This document shows positions 1 through 7,688 of a DNA stretch of 19,726 bases, one piece after another. The number at the start of each line of letters is the position of its first letter. Positions within the stretch are counted from its first letter, which is position 1. A program made the translations under genes and the position numbers. The stretch covers positions 1 through 19,726 of the forward strand of contig CAZSDV010000042.1 in assembly GCA_964605715.1 (NCBI GenBank), given 5' to 3'. This DNA is from JAPUME01 sp964605715 (GTDB lineage Bacteria > Acidobacteriota > Terriglobia > UBA7540 > JAPUME01). The notes below the pieces were generated by a model. That model saw only the letters and a list, made by a program, of their open reading frames with translations, had not been told where the DNA came from and did not search any database.

Positions 1-208
1 GAAAAAAGGGAGAGTCCCGCTTAGTATGGAAGGCAACAAATCCAGAGGGATTTTAGGATGACCTCCGATTTACCCTCGTTGTAATTAGTAGCTTTCTGAG
101 CGGATGAGCAGGCTTTCACCACATTCAGTACAGTCGGGCTGCCATAAAAGTCGGTATATCCAGAGGAGGAAGTTGAGGAGAGGTCTGCGTAAGTTGTTGA
201 AAAGAAAG
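1..208. other. Window edge, no gene recognised
   Basis: No start codon with a ribosome binding site opens a supportable reading frame here on either strand. On the minus strand, downstream of the tRNA, a weak hairpin (GGGA, 3-nt loop, TCCC; positions 8-18) is followed by six T residues (positions 7 down to 2). It could be a minimal terminator, but a 4-bp stem is too weak to call. Confidence 0.4.
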
Positions 209-281
<73 letters not shown>

Positions 282-583
282 AAACTTTTAAACTACTAAC
301 TTCGTGCACTTTTAGGGGATTTTTGCACGGAATAATAAAAACTTGCCTTAGTACCTGTAAGCCTTGAATTCTGACTGTCCTGAGACGAGTTTAACACAAA
401 CCTCCCTGATCCATTCATGGCGTGTACCTGTAAAGGTTGGTTTTGATTTTGACATGCAAAAGACAAAGGGACTTTACAATAAAGAAGTGGACTTGCAATA
501 CTTCCAAACATGAGGGAATCTAAATTAATAGAATGCAACTACTTAAGCCATTGCCATCTACCAGATTAAAGCTGGAGGTATTA
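282..583. other. Divergent intergenic region between the tRNA and the beta-propeller gene
   Basis: About 300 bp that should hold the promoters of the tRNA (minus) and of the secreted protein gene (plus). I see no clear -35/-10 pair. A 10-bp direct repeat GTACCTGTAA occurs at 351-360 and 424-433. A short inverted pair CGTGC/GCACG occurs at 303-307 and 325-329. An 80-codon minus-strand frame here has no family resemblance and no ribosome binding site, so I did not annotate it. Confidence 0.4.
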
Positions 584-1849
584 ATGCCCAGGATGACTCT
601 TTTTTTGGTCTCTCTATTAGTAGCTACCCCGATCGCTATTCGTGCAGAAAATTGGCCTCAATGGCGAGGTCCAAACCTGAACGGGGTAAGTATGGAAAGG
701 GATCTTCCTGTGAAATGGACAAAAGAAGACAATGTCACCTGGAAAATAAAACTTCCCGAATTGAGTGCATCCACACCCATCATTTGGGGTGACAGGATTT
801 TCCTCAATGTCGCCAAAGGTGATGGCCTCTACCTCTGGTGCGTAAATCGAAACACATCAGATACATTTTGGGTAAGGTCGCTTGGAGGTGGAAACGTAAA
901 TATGCGAAAGCATAACATGTCGTCCCCTTCACCGGTAACTGACGGGAAACATGTCTATGTTATCACCGGAACTGGATCCTTAAAGGGATACGATTTTGAC
1001 GGAAACCAAATTTGGTCGCGGGATATCCAGAAAGAGTACGGAAAATTTGGGTTGAATCATGGGTATGCCTCATCGCCACTATTATTCGAGGACTCACTCT
1101 ATATTCAAGTCCTACATGGAATGACAACTGATGAGCCTTCCTACATAATGCGTATTGACAAAAAGACAGGGAAAACCCTTTGGCGGGTGGAGAGACCCAC
1201 AGACGCCATTAGGGAATCTCCCGACTCCTATTCCACCCCTGCCTTGCTTCGCTACGATGAGAAAATCGAAATTGTAATCACCGGCGGTGACTGTGCCACT
1301 GGGCACGATCCAGCAACTGGTAAAGAGCTATGGCGCCTTAATGGATTAAACCCTACGAAAAACCCGTACGGCAGGACCATAGCTTCCCCAGTGGTTACTG
1401 AAAGCCTTATCTACGTTTCTGGCCGAGTTCGACCCCTAGTAGCAATCCGTACGGGAGGAAAGGGAAATATAAGTAAGTCACACCGAGTCTGGTCAACCAA
1501 CAACGGACCGGATGTACCCACACCGGTAACCGATGGGAAATACTTCTATGTCATCAGCGATAAAGGGGTCACCTGGTGCCTAAATGCAAATACCGGCCAA
1601 ATCATTTGGGGACCTCAACGCATTGAGGTAGGCATATATAGCTCATCCCCTGTTTTGGCAGACGGGAAAATCTATGTCACCAATGAAGACGGCATTACCA
1701 CAGTAATGAAGGCGGGACCCAAATTTGAAATCTTGGCTAAAAACAATCTGGATGATTATTCATTGAGCTCCGTAGCAATTTCAGAAGGGCAACTCTTTTT
1801 ACGGACTGCCCATCACCTTTACTGCATCGGAAAAAAGAAAGTCCACTAG
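584..1849 (+). CDS. Secreted PQQ-type beta-propeller repeat protein
   Basis: A 421-residue exported protein of the WD40-like/PQQ-binding beta-propeller superfamily, related in fold to BamB. I chose ATG 584 over an in-frame start at 533 because GGAGGT (574-579) lies just upstream and the product then begins with a proper signal peptide: MPRM, a hydrophobic run LFLVSLLVATPIAI, then cleavage near RA/ENW. The mature N-terminus has the WPQWRGPNLNG motif typical of this family in Planctomycetota, Verrucomicrobiota and Acidobacteriota. Several blades are visible as repeated units of an SPV-DGK-YV strand followed by a D-TGK-LW strand (for example DKKTGKTLWR, DPATGKELWR, NANTGQIIWG). No catalytic residues are evident, and PQQ binding is not established for such proteins. 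It probably acts in the periplasm or at the outer membrane with an unknown partner. It converges on the next gene with 38 bp between them. Confidence 0.88.
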   Translation: MPRMTLFLVSLLVATPIAIRAENWPQWRGPNLNGVSMERDLPVKWTKEDNVTWKIKLPELSASTPIIWGDRIFLNVAKGDGLYLWCVNRNTSDTFWVRSLGGGNVNMRKHNMSSPSPVTDGKHVYVITGTGSLKGYDFDGNQIWSRDIQKEYGKFGLNHGYASSPLLFEDSLYIQVLHGMTTDEPSYIMRIDKKTGKTLWRVERPTDAIRESPDSYSTPALLRYDEKIEIVITGGDCATGHDPATGKELWRLNGLNPTKNPYGRTIASPVVTESLIYVSGRVRPLVAIRTGGKGNISKSHRVWSTNNGPDVPTPVTDGKYFYVISDKGVTWCLNANTGQIIWGPQRIEVGIYSSSPVLADGKIYVTNEDGITTVMKAGPKFEILAKNNLDDYSLSSVAISEGQLFLRTAHHLYCIGKKKVH

Positions 1850-1887
1850 CAGGAAGGGTTGCTCTTCTTAAATAGGGACCTTGACCG

Positions 1888-2337
1888 CTAACTTGTGGGT
1901 TTAAAGTAGAGGACCATGCCTGCACCGCAAGAAGCAAGCAGGAAGCCGACATAGAGCAGTGGATTCGGCAAAGTTTTTGGCGGATGCAATATCATCGAAA
2001 CTGCAACATTGATCACGGGAGCCCCTGCAAAGACTAACGGCATTACATACGTTGGAAGTCCGCCCGCCTTAAAAGCATAAATTATACAAACTGCCCCAAC
2101 TGCACCCAGCACTCCACCTAGGGTAGCTACAGTTGAGCCGCGCATACTGAACCCTCCTAACTCACCCTGCCGCCACAACTCCACCAAAGGTACGAGAACT
2201 CCAATGAGAAAATATGCCACCCCGACACAGAGTAAAGCTCTCAGAGGGTGCCCTAGTAATACCTGTCCTCGGTGTAGGGCAGGACCATACATTCCCCACG
2301 AAAAAACCGCACCTAAAGCAAAAAATATCCAGGTCAT
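1888..2337 (-). CDS. Small EamA/DMT-like integral membrane protein
   Basis: A 149-residue, very hydrophobic protein with about five predicted membrane helices (residues roughly 3-20, 33-55, 69-90, 96-113 and 127-144). The pattern, with glycine-rich helices such as GGVLGAVGAVCIIYAFKAG, resembles half of a drug/metabolite transporter (EamA) protein, which normally has ten helices in two repeats. A half-size protein would need to dimerise, as EmrE-type DMT proteins do. The ATG start is supported by GAGGA six nt upstream on the minus strand (2344-2348). The substrate cannot be read from sequence. The gene stands alone, convergent with the beta-propeller gene. It could instead belong to another small membrane family, so the superfamily call is tentative; that it is a real membrane protein is well supported. 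Confidence 0.75.
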   Translation of the reverse strand: MTWIFFALGAVFSWGMYGPALHRGQVLLGHPLRALLCVGVAYFLIGVLVPLVELWRQGELGGFSMRGSTVATLGGVLGAVGAVCIIYAFKAGGLPTYVMPLVFAGAPVINVAVSMILHPPKTLPNPLLYVGFLLASCGAGMVLYFKPTS

Positions 2338-2675
2338 TTGAATTCCTCATTTCATCTTTTTCTCAATTTATTAGAATAGAACTGCTACCTTGGTCTTCTA
2401 ATTACGGAATAGCCTGTCATTCTTTTAATTTCCATTTATCGGGGCACACAGTTCGGGGCGCATGGTAGCTTGACCCCATAGAAGTGTCAAGCTACAAGGA
2501 TTTGGATCTGAGTCTGAACCTAATCCTACTTTATCTTCCTTAGTAAATTATTTCGTTCTTCCTCGTAGAGCAACCCAAATGGAGGTTGGATTCTAGGAAC
2601 TTACGCCGTATATTGACCTTAAGGAATACCAACAGGTACCACTACGGTGGCCTGGAAGATTTGAGAAAAGAATAA
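2338..2675. other. Intergenic region with one perfect hairpin
   Basis: The 338 bp between the divergent membrane protein gene and the permease pair must carry both promoters, but I see no confident -35/-10 match. The only clear structure is the 10-bp perfect inverted repeat at 2465-2495, listed separately. No reading frame here has a credible start or family resemblance. Confidence 0.5.
2465..2495. repeat. Perfect 10-bp inverted repeat (hairpin)
   Basis: GTAGCTTGAC (2465-2474) is exactly complementary to GTCAAGCTAC (2486-2495) with an 11-nt spacer. Neither strand has a T run after the stem, so it is not a standard Rho-independent terminator. It lies 180 bp upstream of the first permease gene and could be a protein-binding site or an RNA hairpin in the leader. 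Confidence 0.6.
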
Positions 2676-3899
2676 ATGCTTTCGTATCGCGAGGCTATCA
2701 CACTTTCCCTTCAGTCCTTACTGGGACACCGGTTGCGGACATCCCTCACTCTTCTCGGAATCACGATGGGAATGAGCACCTTAATTGTAGTAATTACCGT
2801 CATCCAAGGTGCCAATTTTTACGTTGAAGACAAAATTGTGGATTTAGGAACTAATGTTTTTGTCATTTCAAAAACTCCGAAAGGATCAGCCAACATCGAA
2901 GAATATCTTAAGGCTCGCAAATACAAGAACCTGACTATTGAAGATGCAGAAGACCTAAAAGAAAATTGCTACGCATGCGGTCCAATTAGCACACTCTTCT
3001 CAACAAGAGGGAAAGTAAAAGCAGGAGCGAATTTTCTAACTGATGTTCGAATAGAGGGTGTTACAGCCTCCCACATCCTCAATACTTCCTCTAAAATTGA
3101 TAGCGGGCGCTACATTTCCGTGTTCGATGAGCGACAAAGCACCCCAGTGTGCGTCATTGGTGATGATATTGCGGAAGAACTTTTTCCTGGCTTAGACTCA
3201 ATTGGGAAATTCCTGAGGGTAGACGACCATGAATGTCGTATCGTCGGACGCCTAGAACGAATAGGTTCTGTTTTAGGCCAAAATCAAGATACCTTCGTCA
3301 TTCTTCCTATATCTACCTTCCTCAAATCCTATGGCCAACGGCGCAGTGCAGTCCTTCACGTGCAATCCACTAGCGCAGATAGCTTCGGAAATGCACAGGA
3401 TGAAGTGCGTATGCGATTACGGGTCCGACGGCATCGTAACTATAATCAATCAGATGATTTCTATATTGTTAGCTCAGAAACATTTCTTGACCTATGGGAA
3501 AGCATTAGCTCGGCCTTCTTTATTGCATTCATCTTCATCGCTTCGATCGCCTCAATCGTTGGTGGAATTGTAATCATGAACATCATGTTAGTCTCTGTTA
3601 CTGAACGTACTCGAGAAATCGGAATTAGACGAGCCCTCGGAGCACGCCGATCAGATATCCACCGACAACTCCTTGTGGAAACTTTAATTCAATGTTTATT
3701 GGGAGGATTCCTTGGTATCTCTTTCGGATTTATCGTAGCGATCATCATTCAATATGCTACACCATTTCCAGCCGCTATCCAGTTATGGGTACTTCTTTTG
3801 GGAATCTTTGTTTCAACAACAATTGGTCTAGTATTTGGACTTTACCCTGCGCGACGCGGCGCTAACCTAGAGCCGGTTGAAGCCATTCGAATGGAATAG
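2676..3899 (+). CDS. ABC transporter permease, MacB/FtsX type (first of pair)
   Basis: A 407-residue inner-membrane permease with the layout of MacB/LolC-type (type VII) ABC transporters. It has a short cytoplasmic N-terminus, a first helix around residues 23-44, a large periplasmic domain (about 45-275, MacB periplasmic-core type), then a C-terminal FtsX domain with helices near 282-305, 332-358 and 368-390. The diagnostic segment MNIMLVSVTERTREIGIRR starts at residue 301, and the C-terminus ends LEPVEAIRME, as is usual for the family. Such proteins do not form a channel; they couple ATP hydrolysis on the cytoplasmic side to movement of the periplasmic domain, for example to extract lipoproteins or drive efflux. 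The next permease starts 2 nt after the stop, so translation is probably coupled. Neither an ATPase nor a membrane-fusion protein is encoded within the window, so the substrate is unknown. Confidence 0.93.
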   Translation: MLSYREAITLSLQSLLGHRLRTSLTLLGITMGMSTLIVVITVIQGANFYVEDKIVDLGTNVFVISKTPKGSANIEEYLKARKYKNLTIEDAEDLKENCYACGPISTLFSTRGKVKAGANFLTDVRIEGVTASHILNTSSKIDSGRYISVFDERQSTPVCVIGDDIAEELFPGLDSIGKFLRVDDHECRIVGRLERIGSVLGQNQDTFVILPISTFLKSYGQRRSAVLHVQSTSADSFGNAQDEVRMRLRVRRHRNYNQSDDFYIVSSETFLDLWESISSAFFIAFIFIASIASIVGGIVIMNIMLVSVTERTREIGIRRALGARRSDIHRQLLVETLIQCLLGGFLGISFGFIVAIIIQYATPFPAAIQLWVLLLGIFVSTTIGLVFGLYPARRGANLEPVEAIRME

Positions 3900-3901
3900 T
3901 A

Positions 3902-5158
3902 ATGACAATTACAACTAGCCAGTTACTTGAAAACTTAAAGATGGGCATGGACACGATGCGCGCTCATAAGTTCCGATCCTTCCTCACAATTCTCGGCGTC
4001 GTAATCGGAGTAACTTCTGTTACAGCGGTGGCATCTATTATCCAAGGACTGAATAATGTTATTTCCGACCGTGTGGAAAAAATTGGCAGCAATGTTTTCT
4101 TTGTTACTCGCGAAACATTTCAATTCGGTCGACCCTCTGAAGAAATTCGAAAGAGAAAATTCCTTAAATACGAAGATGCAGTTGCCATTCGAGAAAATTG
4201 TCCACATGTTAAGATGACGACAATAATGCTGACTAGAGCCGCAGTCCAAGGTGACTCAACCACTGTAAAATTTCGAAACGAAACTCTAGATAACCCCTTT
4301 GTTCGAGGTGCTGAGGCAAATTACGATGAAGTTCTCCTTGCTTTCAGTGTTAAAGAGGGCCGATTCCTGACAGAATATGAAGATTCCCATGCACAAGGAG
4401 TTTGCGTTATCGGCCAGACAGTAAAGGATTCTTTATTTCCAAATATTGATTCAATCGGTAGAGAAATTATTCTTGATAACCAGCGGTTGCGTGTAATTGG
4501 CGTATTTGAAAAGGACTCTGGGTTGTTTGGAGGGCCAGGTGTTGACGATTTCGTAGTTATACCCTATCAAACTTTTCGCAAGTTCTGGCCAGAGAATAAA
4601 GAGAACGTCATGCTGATGACAGTCAACGACCCAAAAGATTTAAAGATTGCGAAAGATGAAGTCACGCAGGTCCTTCGCCGCCGCCGGCACGTTCCTGCTC
4701 GAGCTGAAAATGACTTTGACATCTCATCACCGGACTTCATATTGACCTTATGGAACCAATTGACAAGTGCCATCATTATTTTGACTATGCTTATCTCCTC
4801 TATTGCGCTATTGGTGGGCGGGATAGGCGTGATGAACATTTTGCTGGTTTCCGTCACAGAACGTACTAAGGAAATTGGAATTCGAAAAGCTATTGGCGCA
4901 CGTCGCAGAGATATCGTCACGCAATTCCTCTTGGAGGCCATGATTATGACAGGGATTGGGGGAGCGATTGGAGTCGTGGTCGGTATTACCTCAGCAATGA
5001 TTGTACGTTGGATCTTCCCTGCCCTCCCCGCTACAATATCTATTTTGTGGATGGTAATCGCACTTGTGATGTCACTGGCAGTTGGGCTATTTTTCGGTCT
5101 ATTACCCGCAACTAAGGCCGCAAAGTTAAATCCCACTGAAGCAATGCGCCATGCATAA
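3902..5158 (+). CDS. ABC transporter permease, MacB/FtsX type (second of pair)
   Basis: A 418-residue paralogue of the preceding permease with the same architecture: N-terminal helix around residues 25-49, a periplasmic MacB-core domain, and a C-terminal FtsX domain containing MNILLVSVTERTKEIGIRK followed by three more helices. It ends LNPTEAMRHA. ATG 3902 lies 2 nt after the TAG of the first permease, so the two are one translational unit and probably form a heterodimer in the membrane. The spacing of conserved blocks (RSFLTILGVVIGV at the N-terminus; GAR after the FtsX signature) matches the first protein closely, suggesting an old tandem duplication. No ABC ATPase follows; the next gene is an unrelated oxidoreductase 95 bp downstream. 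The ATPase partner must be encoded elsewhere. Confidence 0.93.
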   Translation: MTITTSQLLENLKMGMDTMRAHKFRSFLTILGVVIGVTSVTAVASIIQGLNNVISDRVEKIGSNVFFVTRETFQFGRPSEEIRKRKFLKYEDAVAIRENCPHVKMTTIMLTRAAVQGDSTTVKFRNETLDNPFVRGAEANYDEVLLAFSVKEGRFLTEYEDSHAQGVCVIGQTVKDSLFPNIDSIGREIILDNQRLRVIGVFEKDSGLFGGPGVDDFVVIPYQTFRKFWPENKENVMLMTVNDPKDLKIAKDEVTQVLRRRRHVPARAENDFDISSPDFILTLWNQLTSAIIILTMLISSIALLVGGIGVMNILLVSVTERTKEIGIRKAIGARRRDIVTQFLLEAMIMTGIGGAIGVVVGITSAMIVRWIFPALPATISILWMVIALVMSLAVGLFFGLLPATKAAKLNPTEAMRHA

Positions 5159-5253
5159 TGCGCGAGTAACTCTGAGAATTACTTAAGAACATCAAGCAGT
5201 AAAGTAACTAAAACAACTACCCTTTATTAGGAAACGGACCTATTGTTCAAAAA

Positions 5254-6285
5254 ATGAAAAATTTAGGTGCTGGAATCATTGGCACCGGTTGGGTATCAGG
5301 TGAATATCTAAAAGCATTTGAGAAGAACCCCCATACGGAAGTGGTAGCAATCTGTAGCCGGGAAAAGATTCGTGCTCAGGAGAAAGCAAAGGAATACCAG
5401 CTACAAAACTGCACGGCTTATGATCAATTAGACAAAATGTTGAAAAATCCTGCATTGGACCTTGTGGTCGTCTGCACCCCCCACCATCTCCACGTGGAAC
5501 AAGGAATACTGTGTGCCCAAGCAGGAAAACATATCGTAATGGAAAAGCCTGCCGCCCTTGACCACCTAAACTACAGAAAACTTCTGGATGCTGTTCAGGA
5601 AAAAAAGGTCAAGACAGTCGTTAGCTTCGTGCTGCGTTGGAACCCTCTGTTTGAAACCTTGAAGGCACTATTGGCAGATAATGCACTAGGTAACCTATTT
5701 TATTCCGAAGTAGACTATTTTCACCCCATTGGCCCTTGGTATGGTCAGTATGCATGGAACATTAAAAGAGAAATAGCCGGAAACGCGCTTCTAACAGCAG
5801 GTTGCCATGCTGTGGACGGCCTACGCTGGTTTACCCAAAAAGAAGGAATTGAAGTCATGGCCTATTCCAACACTAGCAAAGAAAACCCTCTCAAATACGA
5901 ATATGAACCAAACAGCGTCACATTGGTAAAGTTCAATGACGGCACAGTAGGTAAGGTTGCTTGTTCGCTTGAGTGCGTAATGCCCTACGTTTTCAACATC
6001 CAACTTTTTGGGGATCGTGGAACTGCAAGAAACAATCAGCTATTTTCAAAAAAAATGCCCGGACAGAACGGCTGGGCCACGATTCCTACTGTGATGCCAG
6101 ACAGCGGTGATGTTACTCATCACCCATTTGCCGCCGAAATCGACCATTTTGNNNNNNNNNNCATCCAGAATAACCAAGAATCGCACGCTAATCTTGCCGA
6201 TTGCGCTAAAACTCATGAGATCTGCTATGCTTCGGAAATATCCGCACGGACAGGAAAACCTGTTCGACTTCCCCTCTCAACCTAA
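5254..6285 (+). CDS. Gfo/Idh/MocA-family NAD(P)-dependent oxidoreductase (contains assembly gap)
   Basis: About 343 residues. The N-terminal Rossmann domain opens with AGIIGTGWVSGEYL (dinucleotide-binding glycines at residues 10-12). The family EKP motif is at 97-99, with the catalytic-domain motif GCHAVDGLRWF around 183-193. The C-terminal segment HHPFAAEIDHF leads into a stretch interrupted by ten Ns. The frame is intact on both sides and ends in TGKPVRLPL, a typical family C-terminus. Members oxidise or reduce sugars, inositols and other hydroxylated compounds; the substrate here cannot be deduced and no sugar-metabolism neighbours help. The start ATG lacks a strong ribosome binding site but gives the expected N-terminus just before the Rossmann strand. 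It is convergent with ispF. Confidence 0.9.
   Translation: MKNLGAGIIGTGWVSGEYLKAFEKNPHTEVVAICSREKIRAQEKAKEYQLQNCTAYDQLDKMLKNPALDLVVVCTPHHLHVEQGILCAQAGKHIVMEKPAALDHLNYRKLLDAVQEKKVKTVVSFVLRWNPLFETLKALLADNALGNLFYSEVDYFHPIGPWYGQYAWNIKREIAGNALLTAGCHAVDGLRWFTQKEGIEVMAYSNTSKENPLKYEYEPNSVTLVKFNDGTVGKVACSLECVMPYVFNIQLFGDRGTARNNQLFSKKMPGQNGWATIPTVMPDSGDVTHHPFAAEIDHFXXXXIQNNQESHANLADCAKTHEICYASEISARTGKPVRLPLST
6152..6161. other. Assembly gap (ten Ns)
   Basis: Ten consecutive N bases inside the oxidoreductase gene, at residues 300-303. A round run of ten is a common placeholder for a scaffold join, so the true length may differ from ten. Confidence 0.98.
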
Positions 6286-6420
6286 GTAGGAGCAATAAGG
6301 TCTCACTTTCATCTTCTAGAAAAAATACTCACCGTTAGCTAGTTTAAATCTTTTCTGTATTTTCGGACCACTAGGCTTAGATTTAGATCTTGGTGGGAGA
6401 AGATTTCCTTTGCACTTGTT

Positions 6421-6906
6421 TCATGTATTAACTTTATAAATAAGAGCAATGGCTTGCGCCCGAATTACTTCCTCTCGTCCAACCTCCCCTATTCCCTCAC
6501 CACTTTTAGCCTTCACACTTACATCCGAGGGTTTAAGACCTAGCGCTGATGATATTTTTTTTTGCATACGCGCAGCATAAGGGAAAAGCTTTGGGCGCTC
6601 CAACTCAACAATGGAATCCACATTTCCAATTACCCAACCTTTTTTGGCCAATATTTTCCGAACTTCCTTTAAAAAATACATACTGGATGCATTGTTGTAT
6701 TCAGGAGAGGCATCAGGAAAGTGGCGCCCGATATCACCCAGTGCAGCAGCACCAAGTAATGCATCACAGATGGCGTGAGATAGAACATCTCCATCTGAGT
6801 GGCTTACGGGACTTTTATCAAAAGGTATTTTCACGCCTCCTAGAACAAATCTTCCTCCGCAAACTAACCGATGAACATCTGATCCATTTCCAACTCGAAA
6901 TTTCAA
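6421..6906 (-). CDS. ispF: 2-C-methyl-D-erythritol 2,4-cyclodiphosphate synthase
   Basis: A 161-residue IspF, the usual family length. It converts 4-diphosphocytidyl-2-C-methyl-D-erythritol 2-phosphate to the cyclic diphosphate with loss of CMP, the fifth step of the non-mevalonate (MEP) isoprenoid pathway, as a cytoplasmic trimer. Zinc-binding residues are visible as D10 and H12 (GSDVHRL) and H44 (VLSHAICDALLGA). The signature GDIGRHFPD follows at 57-65, and the C-terminal active-site loop is present as GEGIGEVGREE. The start codon is TTG (6906-6904), with GGAGGT four nt upstream (6916-6911). It overlaps the TGA of ispD by 4 nt (TTGA), so the two are translationally coupled. The SDGD sequence replaces the commoner SDAD, a mild variant. 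Confidence 0.96.
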   Translation of the reverse strand: MKFRVGNGSDVHRLVCGGRFVLGGVKIPFDKSPVSHSDGDVLSHAICDALLGAAALGDIGRHFPDASPEYNNASSMYFLKEVRKILAKKGWVIGNVDSIVELERPKLFPYAARMQKKISSALGLKPSDVSVKAKSGEGIGEVGREEVIRAQAIALIYKVNT

Positions 6907-7604
6907 ATGGACCTCCTTTTTTCTTTTTCCTGTGATAAAAAGAATCGGGCCAAGGGAAGATCGGAAGGCTTAGTAATCTTGATGTTGTAATCTGATCCCA
7001 TTAAAACCTTAACTTTTCGACCCATACGCTCCACCAAAGAGGATTCATCACTTCCTATAAATTCGTCCCTCCTTGCCCGATCACTTGCTTCCCTTAAGAC
7101 AGGAAACTGAAAGGCTTGGGGAGTTTGTGCAAGGACGATTCGCTCACGAGGAATTGTAGTGGAGATTAATTTTCGGTCCACCTGCTTAACTGTGTCAATG
7201 CTTGGAATAGCAACGATCGCGGCCCCTTCATGCTGGGCAGCATCCACTACCTTTCGAATGGTTTCGGGTGTTACAAATGGCCTCACGGCGTCGTGCACCA
7301 CAACAATTTCGGTATCCTTGGGTGCCTGAGCAAGCGCATTTGAAACCGTTTCCTGTCGAGAGCGTCCCCCGAGAATAATTCTGATGGCTTTCTTCGGGTT
7401 TTCCTTAGAAAGTTCTGATTCGACGCGCTTGCGATCCTCCTCACGAACACCTAGGAAAATCTCACTTACAATATCTGAGGCAACAAATTTCCTTAACGTG
7501 TGGATAAACACCGACACACCTTCCAGCTCGAGGAATTGCTTAGGCGGTTCGCCTCCCATACGAACGCCAGCTCCAGCGGCAGGAATAATGGCCAATACTT
7601 TCAT
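6903..7604 (-). CDS. ispD: 2-C-methyl-D-erythritol 4-phosphate cytidylyltransferase
   Basis: A 233-residue IspD, full length. It joins CTP and MEP to give CDP-methylerythritol in the MEP pathway. The N-terminal nucleotide-binding loop is PAAGAGVRMG (R15) with K22 in PPKQFL. HDAVRPF lies at 104-110. Later motifs are VLAQTPQAF, the DESSLVE acidic loop and NIKITKPSDL near the C-terminus, all typical. It is followed by ispF with a 4-nt overlap. In many bacteria ispD and ispF are adjacent or fused although not consecutive steps; the intervening kinase IspE is not in this window. The start ATG lacks an obvious Shine-Dalgarno sequence but begins exactly at the first strand of the fold. Confidence 0.97.
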   Translation of the reverse strand: MKVLAIIPAAGAGVRMGGEPPKQFLELEGVSVFIHTLRKFVASDIVSEIFLGVREEDRKRVESELSKENPKKAIRIILGGRSRQETVSNALAQAPKDTEIVVVHDAVRPFVTPETIRKVVDAAQHEGAAIVAIPSIDTVKQVDRKLISTTIPRERIVLAQTPQAFQFPVLREASDRARRDEFIGSDESSLVERMGRKVKVLMGSDYNIKITKPSDLPLARFFLSQEKEKRRSI

Positions 7605-7688
7605 TATTTTTGGGGATTTTTCTTCATTACTATGGCTCCCAGGCTACACTGGTACCAAGAAAGGTGAGTCGTTATCCGTAAACCTAAC

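Noticed and set aside
85..208. Minus-strand frame after the tRNA ending in a CTECGE zinc-knuckle-like sequence
   Set aside because: No ATG, GTG or TTG start and no ribosome binding site; the frame runs back into the tRNA. The motif is too short to support a gene.
296..538. 80-codon minus-strand frame
   Set aside because: No ribosome binding site, no recognisable composition or motif, and it lies across the likely divergent promoter region.
533..583. Upstream ATG for the beta-propeller protein
   Set aside because: It adds 17 residues before a complete signal peptide, while ATG 584 has GGAGGT immediately upstream.
4567..5136. 189-codon frame on the minus strand within the second permease
   Set aside because: It is the antisense of a clearly coding, conserved FtsX domain; the composition is an antisense artefact.
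6340..6410. Imperfect hairpin CCACTA/TGGTGG between the oxidoreductase and ispF as a terminator
   Set aside because: Six pairs with one wobble, a 17-nt or longer loop and no T run on either side.
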